DNA of 64,000 nucleotides from Hexactinellida sp. DTS-2022 (Eukaryota > Porifera > Hexactinellida). Below, one piece after another: positions 58,585 to 64,000 of this stretch (the first letter of the stretch is position 1; every line of letters begins with the position of its first letter). The notes below the pieces were generated by a model. The model did not search any database and had not been told where the DNA came from. It saw only the letters and a program-made list of their open reading frames with translations. Location: positions 3,720,001 to 3,784,000 of the forward strand of contig JAPNXP010000007.1 in NCBI GenBank assembly GCA_028753945.1, written 5' to 3'. A program made the position numbers and the translations under genes.

Positions 58585-58850
58585 AAAAGCAATTGTTGTG
58601 CTTTTGTTTGTGTGTGTGTGTTTGTCCAGAATTAACAGGAGAGACCAGAAACTCTAGAGATCTTAAAATTTGCATGCCGGGGTAATTTTACAAGCTGACA
58701 ACGATTTATTGGTTTTCTAAACGAAATAACGGGATTATGACGTCATAAAGGCACATATCCGGGAATAAAGTTGTTTTCATCCGATTAGCCCACAATTTTA
58801 AATGAGAAGACAACATTAAGTGAGTCACACAAATACCGATTTATGGGAAT
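58585..58850 (+). repeat. Repeat R1, 5' portion, second copy
   Basis: Matches 6885-7130, including GGGATTATGACGTCATAAAG and TACCGATTTATGGG. Abuts the GC-richer MULE fragment. Confidence 0.6.
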
Positions 58851-59500
58851 CGCATCGCTTCGCGCTGGACTTGTCCCACATTCTAGTGTAGATAACCTCG
58901 GTCTTGTTGGGCATGAGCACGAATAGACTCGGCAAAAAGTGACCGTCCTTCATCAGGTCAGGACCTCCGCGCAGTGTGTGTATCACGTATACCTGCGTGA
59001 AGTGCCAAGGAGCTGTCTTGAAAGTTCCGTCAGCCAACCATACACTGGACAGCTGCAGCATCTCCAGGTTCCGCTGAGTTCCGAAGATGAGGATCCCTGA
59101 GACTCCGGACCCGGATCGTACAAGAGGAACTGCTCGCCTTTGGAGGACCGCTTGTACTCTCCCGGTAGAGTGAGCTGCTCCAGAGAGGCGGGTTGCACTG
59201 AGACTGTTTGAAGTCGACTCGCTGGCGCTGTATGGTACGCTTGAGGCTGTCCAGCTTTAGGAGTTGGGAGTTCAACAGCAGTGCCCTCGGTTCCGTCTGA
59301 AGACTATCGCCCACTATATGATTCGAGCTATGTTGGGAATCCCTCGCTTTCCCCTTCATGTCTACCTTCACTTCACAGCAACTCACAGCCTGCTCGTCTG
59401 GTGCATGGAGATGCTCATTCGTGCGCTTCACGATTTCCGTTCCTTGGGTATCTATGTCGCTTTACATTATCCTCTCCTTTCACAAAGCCAATGCGTGAGG
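58825..59500 (-). pseudogene. MULE transposase fragment
   Basis: On -: TNEHLHAPDEQAVSCCEVKV (FLYWCH tail), RTIQRQRV, SKGEQFLLYDPGPES, then SVWLADGTFKTAPWHFTQVY (first Asp), VIHTLRGG and LFVLMPNKTEVIYTRMW. Frameshifts near 59,060-59,200. Clearly GC-richer than its surroundings and unlike the AT-rich MULE at 33,300, so a separate lineage or a more recent arrival. Confidence 0.78.
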
Positions 59501-60089
59501 CCTCCTAATCTCCTCCACTGACACTGAAAGTGCAGGTATCAAAGAAGTTGGACAGTGGTCAGATGCGGTAGCTGTACCTTCAACTTACTAATAGGGTTTA
59601 TTCTTAATATTAATGTGTTAATTATTTCTTAGATTTAGTTATTTTAGTGTTTAATTATTCATAAGTTTACTTCATTATCTATAAATTATTATATAATCAT
59701 CACATAATTATCAATCGTTTCCCGATAACAGCATGTGTTAATTAATAAGTTATTGTATCAGGGAATAACCCGGAGTCGAATTTAGTAGCAGTAGTAACAA
59801 AATAATATAGAATACTGTAAGAATGTATCTCTAACCAATTCAAACTGGAAGGCTTCTACCGAATGAATTGCATTGTAGATTTTACTTTATAATAATTCAC
59901 GTCTCGTCATATGGTTGTGAGCACATACATATATCACACATTCAAATAAAAGGGCAGATCAAAGTAGCAATTTATATAGCGACAGTAGCCTTCATATTCT
60001 AGAACTGTATTCGTTAATGTAGAACTATTCTAGAACTGTATTCGTTAATGTAGAACTCGATGAGCTATCCTAAATAGCATATTGCTTGA

Positions 60090-61554
60090 TCTTGAGTACC
60101 GACTGCAGAAACAAGGAAAGTTAACGATACTAATTCGTACTCTAATGTATTCTTTATCGATGGACCTGGAGGGACTGGAAAAACGTTCCTTTATAACACG
60201 GTCCACGGTCCGTTCACAGGGTAATATAGCATTAGCCATGGCTTCAACCGGTATACCAGCACAGCTCTTACTGGGTGCTAGACTGTTCACTATAGGATGA
60301 AGGTCCCTATCCATTTGAATTAAATCTCTGTCTGCAGTATTTCCAAACAGAACGCCTTAGCTAAGTTAATTCAGCGCACCAGACTGTATCCTTCTGTGAG
60401 TTGGAGAAGGCACTGAGCCTGAGGATGAGAATCATATGATTCACGTGGACCACAAATTCATAGTAGGAGGTGGGTCAGTTTCTGACTTGATTGCTGCTAC
60501 TTACGACGATATTAAAGTAAAGTATAATAATCCAGATTATATTTCTCGCCGTAATTTGATGTGTCATAAGAATGATACCACCGATTTTATCAATCAATAC
60601 GTTATGTACCTGACATCAGGGGAAGCGAGCACGTTATTAAGCGCAGATTCGGTAGGTGAGGAGCAGGCGGCTATGTACCCCACTGAGTTCATAAATTATA
60701 TTACACCAAATGGTTTGCCTCCTCACCAACAGTGGCGGAACCAGGAGGGGGGCATGGCCCCACCTTTTTGAGGCTGCCCCCCCTATAATAACAATGTTGT
60801 ACAGTGTGCCCCCCCAAAGCTCCCCTACCTGAAAATCCTGGGCCCGCCTCTGCTCACCAACTGTGTCTTAAGGTTTACGCTTCCATTATTCCATTGCGAG
60901 TCTTGATCCGACTCAAGGAATGTGTAACGGCACTTGGTTAACTGTAAAAGCATTCCTCAATCGGATCATTGACGCTGAAATTGCTACAGATGTTCATAAG
61001 GGTAAACGGGTTTTTATTTCCCGCATTCCCATGACTCCATCTGACTCAGACTTTCCGTTTGTACTCAGAAGGAGGCAGTTCCCTATTCGTCCTGCTTTTT
61101 GTATTACCATTAACAAAAGGCAAGGACAGAGTTCAGAAAATGTGGGCATACTCCGAATGCTATTTTCAGCCATGGACAACTCTATGTTGCATTGAGTCGA
61201 GTTCAAAACCCTGCCGGCTTAAAATTTATGGTTTGTTGTGGCACCCCCTACTTATCCGGCGGAGTCTGGGTTAAGAATGTAGTATATCATGAGGTATTCC
61301 AGAATCATTTGGGTAATGCAGTGCACTCCACTCAGGATACATGTACCATGGATTTATCTCTTCCATGCTCTCCCCTTTCGCAGTCTGATTCCGAAGACCC
61401 GGTCTTTAGTCATGTGAAAAGGGTATTTGTAGCAGATGATTCTGAGCCACTCAGTAAGATACCTAAGCTAACTGAATTCAGTGATAATATCCTCAATCAT
61501 TTCCTGGATTCACAATCTACTCAGTCTCCCGTGAGTACTGTTTGCCTGATTTGA
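60090..61554 (+). pseudogene. Helitron PIF1-like helicase
   Basis: Walker A GPGGTGKT at 60162-60185 within FFIDGPGGTGKTFLYNT. Then, after a frame shift, GNIALAMASTGIPAQLLLGA and HYRMKVPI, then a deletion. The 60436 frame has YISRRNLMCHKNDTTDFIN, STLLSADSV, MYPTEFINYITPNGLPPH. A MITE (60730-60852) interrupts; the next frame has LCNGTWLTVKAF, VIDAEI-type text, RVFISRIPMTPSDSDFPFVL, RRRQFPIRPAFCITINKRQG, and finally SRVQNPAGLKFMV with VKNVVYHEVF. This is the helicase half of a Helitron Rep-helicase; no Rep domain or element ends were found. Confidence 0.82.
60730..60852. mobile_element. hAT-type MITE, 123 bp
   Basis: CAGTGGCGGAACC ... GGGCCCGCCTCTG. Exact 8-bp TSD CTCACCAA at 60722-60729 and 60853-60860. 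Interrupts the Helitron helicase between PNGLPPH and LCNGT. Confidence 0.94.
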
Positions 61555-61839
61555 TGTTTGATGGTGTTATCAGAGGCCCGGTACATACTATGTATATTAA
61601 TTTGCTCAACTGTTCCATAAATAACTTGACTCCCCTTATGCAAAGGAGGATTTCCAGTAGTATTGGGTTGTATGTTGAACCAATTTTTAGGACTAGAAAA
61701 TCATTATATCGCCCTCTTATTAATACTTTGATGCACTACTACTGTTCACTGGAAAGAGATTGGTAAATACATTTCACATTAACATTTCTTTAGTACCCAG
61801 GACCGAATTAACAGAGGTGGAGGCCCCTAACTCCTCCAC

Positions 61840-62130
61840 TACAATTGTCCTGTCACTGGAAAATTGGTCAAAAAAAATTGGTCCGGGAGACCAAAACTCC
61901 ATGGAAAACTGGTCCTAGGACCATATTTCCATGGAATTTTGGTCCCCCAGACCAATTTTTTCTGGTAAAATTGGTCCGGTGGACCAGTATTCCATGGAAA
62001 ATTGTCCTAGCCTAAAATTTTTGGCCTCACCATGGGACAAATATTCCATGGAAAATGGTCCTAGGACCAGTTTTCCATGGATTTTTGGTCTCGGATAAAT
62101 TTTTTCGGGGCCCAATTTTCCATTGACAGG
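61840..62130. repeat. Palindromic degenerate tandem repeat
   Basis: Repeated TCCATGGAAAA, GGTCCTAGGACC and ATTGGTC words in both orientations, period about 40-45 bp. Non-coding. Confidence 0.75.
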
Positions 62131-62807
62131 CTTATTAATAATTTTTTGGTCTCCATATGCAGTGGCGTAACGTGGTAAAGTGCCGCTGGGGGCAAGCATC
62201 AAAAACGCCGCGCCCCCCCCCCCCCCAACAGACAAAAAACATTAATTAGCTCATAAACAAACAAAAAATAAATATTTGCTTATATACTTATCCAGGAGAC
62301 AGTGTATTTTTAACTGAAGTAGTAATTTGATTGCATAAATTCACAAGATTAACCCAAATTACTTTTGTCCACGCTCGACCCGAAACGTGATATAATTTTA
62401 CACGATCGCCCTTAATTAAATAGAACCCTGAGTTAATGTATTCTGTAGTGATCCATTTTGTGATGAAATTATTCACTCATCCCAGCAGGGATTCAAAGTT
62501 AATGAATTATTTGATTTTTTTCGAGAAATAAACATCATTGATTTGAATGAACATAATTTCACTTTTATATATTGCTATTTGGGCAGTGAATATTGTTTAG
62601 AATATTACGTCAAATAACTACGAGTAAAATAGTTTTCGCCCACTTCAAATAGTTAAAATCAATATTAAATCAATTGATTTTGATTTTGATTTTATAAAAA
62701 GATCATTGTTTTTACAATCCCTGCATCTTAATCCAATTGAGCTATTAAAAAGTGCAGAAAACAGTAAGCTAATACAGTTTTCTGCCCCCCCGACAAAACG
62801 GATCACA
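62131..62807. other. Gene-free, one MITE start
   Basis: CAGTGGCGTAACGTGG near 62,160 resembles a hAT MITE start, with a C-run at 62,213-62,226, but no second end was found. The rest is AT-rich without coding. Confidence 0.5.
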
Positions 62808-62950
62808 TAGGCGTAGGCTCCGGTAGGGTTGGTGAGGCCATGGCCCTACCAATAATTTGTCAAGAGCCATCATCTTCTATTAAGTATGATGCAAGTTAGC
62901 ATAAATGGCCCTACCAATCCGGGCAAACCCCATCCCGAGTATACGCCCCT
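62808..62950. mobile_element. MITE, 143 bp
   Basis: Reverse-orientation relative of 40541-40683, same length. TSD GGATCACA / GGATCATA (one mismatch). Confidence 0.85.
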
Positions 62951-63281
62951 GGATCATATTGGCACTAGGCTCGGAGAAAGGTACTGGACATGTTACAAGT
63001 GTGTCCGTTCTATTTAAAGAACAGCCCTGAGGCATCGAGCTAATACTATAAGGCTTTTGGATAGTTTGCAGACAATTCAGAATCTAAATATTCAACAACA
63101 CCCTACCATCTTCAATGCGAATTCAATGCGTAAGTAAAGTATAATAATTATTATCCCAATTGATAATAATCTATTTTTAATGGACATTCTTAGATAATTT
63201 CACAAAGTTTCATTATTTTCAAATTTAGATAGTTTTTTTTTGTATTCCAATACCGACTACAATATAGTTACTTTTACTAGA

Positions 63282-63509
63282 ATGGATATAGATGTCCAAG
63301 AGTTGCATAATTTTAATGATGAGGGCCACGAATAAGATGAGGCCAACGACTACGACCACAATGAGCGCCACCCCGATAGCCACGAGCATGATGGACTCCA
63401 TTCGTATGGCCACGACCACGATGAGCGCCACCCCTATGGCGACTACCACAATAATCGCCCGCAAGGCCAAAGGCCTAGGCGCGTAAAGCTAGCGCCTTAT
63501 GCGCTATAA
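63282..63509 (+). pseudogene. His/Asp-rich open stretch with one stop
   Basis: From ATG at 63282 the frame gives MDIDVQELHNFNDEGHE, a TAA, then ~58 codons rich in His, Asp, Tyr and Arg with a repeated DHNERHP / DHDERHP unit, ending QGQRPRRVKLAPYAL. The nucleotide unit is duplicated (~57 bp), so this may be a tandem repeat that happens to be open. An acceptor-like TTTTCAAATTTAG precedes it at about 63,230. Not recognised as any family. Confidence 0.3.
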
Positions 63510-64000
63510 TTCATTAAAAAATGCCATTTGTTGCAATCAATTTTTTCTGGGGGGCAAGCCGACCAGACCCCAAAGGATAGCTCGCTACACTCGCTCCCCG
63601 CGCCCCACTTTAACCTCAGACTTGTAAAGCTTTGTGCCTATGCTTATGATGCAGCTGAAACGAGCTAACCTTACTAAATAAATACAAGAATTTTGCAATG
63701 ATATGCCTGTTTAATGTACAAGTATTAATTTAAAAAATCTGTCTACGTCAGGTTATACTACTATATCATAATCCATGTTAATTAACCACTGCATAGTGAC
63801 TATATTAAGCTCTACATTATTTCCGAAATTGCATACTTCATCAGTTTGGCTTCTATCAGTTTACTTCTATTGGTGAGGTATTAGCTTACGTCAATCGCAT
63901 AAGTATCATATTATTACTATCAAAGTAATTCAACTAATACTATCAATATCTTCTGCATAATAAATGACATATTGATGATGCAGCGAATTAATAATAATCA

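Noticed and set aside
61542..61766. 74-codon frame after the Helitron helicase
   Set aside because: No recognisable motif; could be the degraded tail of the same protein but cannot be supported.

Overview
This is a eukaryotic, AT-rich window from an animal genome, almost certainly an invertebrate; I cannot place the phylum. Two ordinary host genes are visible. MORN3 (MORN-repeat protein of cilia and sperm) lies on + with exons at 5550-6025 and 9320-9554. The last exon of EIF2B4 (eIF2B delta) lies on - at 50592-51084. No rRNA, tRNA or CRISPR was recognised.

The rest is dominated by transposable elements, many with readable termini and target-site duplications (TSDs). 0-5 kb: decamer satellite and a young, internally deleted Ty3/gypsy-type LTR element (727-3153). 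5-10 kb: MORN3, whose intron holds several MITEs and the C-terminal end of a RAG1/Transib-like transposase. 10-14 kb: a minisatellite, a 1.2-kb hAT-type element and Helitron helicase remains. 14.5-20 kb: an intact copy of a repeat I call R2, then a decayed DDE transposase. 20.1-41.6 kb: a deep transposon nest in a second R2 copy. 42-47 kb: a third P-like element with introns. 50-56 kb: EIF2B4, MITEs and long inverted-repeat elements. 56-62 kb: remains of P-like, MULE and Helitron proteins. 62-64 kb: simple repeats, a MITE and a His/Asp-rich open stretch.

The most striking result is the 20-41 kb nest. A RAG1-like transposon, a hAT element and a P-like element are each cut in two, and the halves lie in opposite orientations at about 20.3-28.3 kb and 38.1-41.2 kb. 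One inversion of about 15.9 kb (about 24,004 to 39,890), with breakpoints inside the hAT and the P-like element, repairs all three at once and restores their terminal inverted repeats and TSDs: CGAWT for RAG1-like, GTTTMGAT for hAT and CCCTACT for P-like. The RAG1-like element ends in CACAGTG, identical to the consensus V(D)J recombination-signal heptamer. Five P-type insertions in this window all carry 7-bp TSDs. All family assignments come from reading motifs by eye; no database search was possible.
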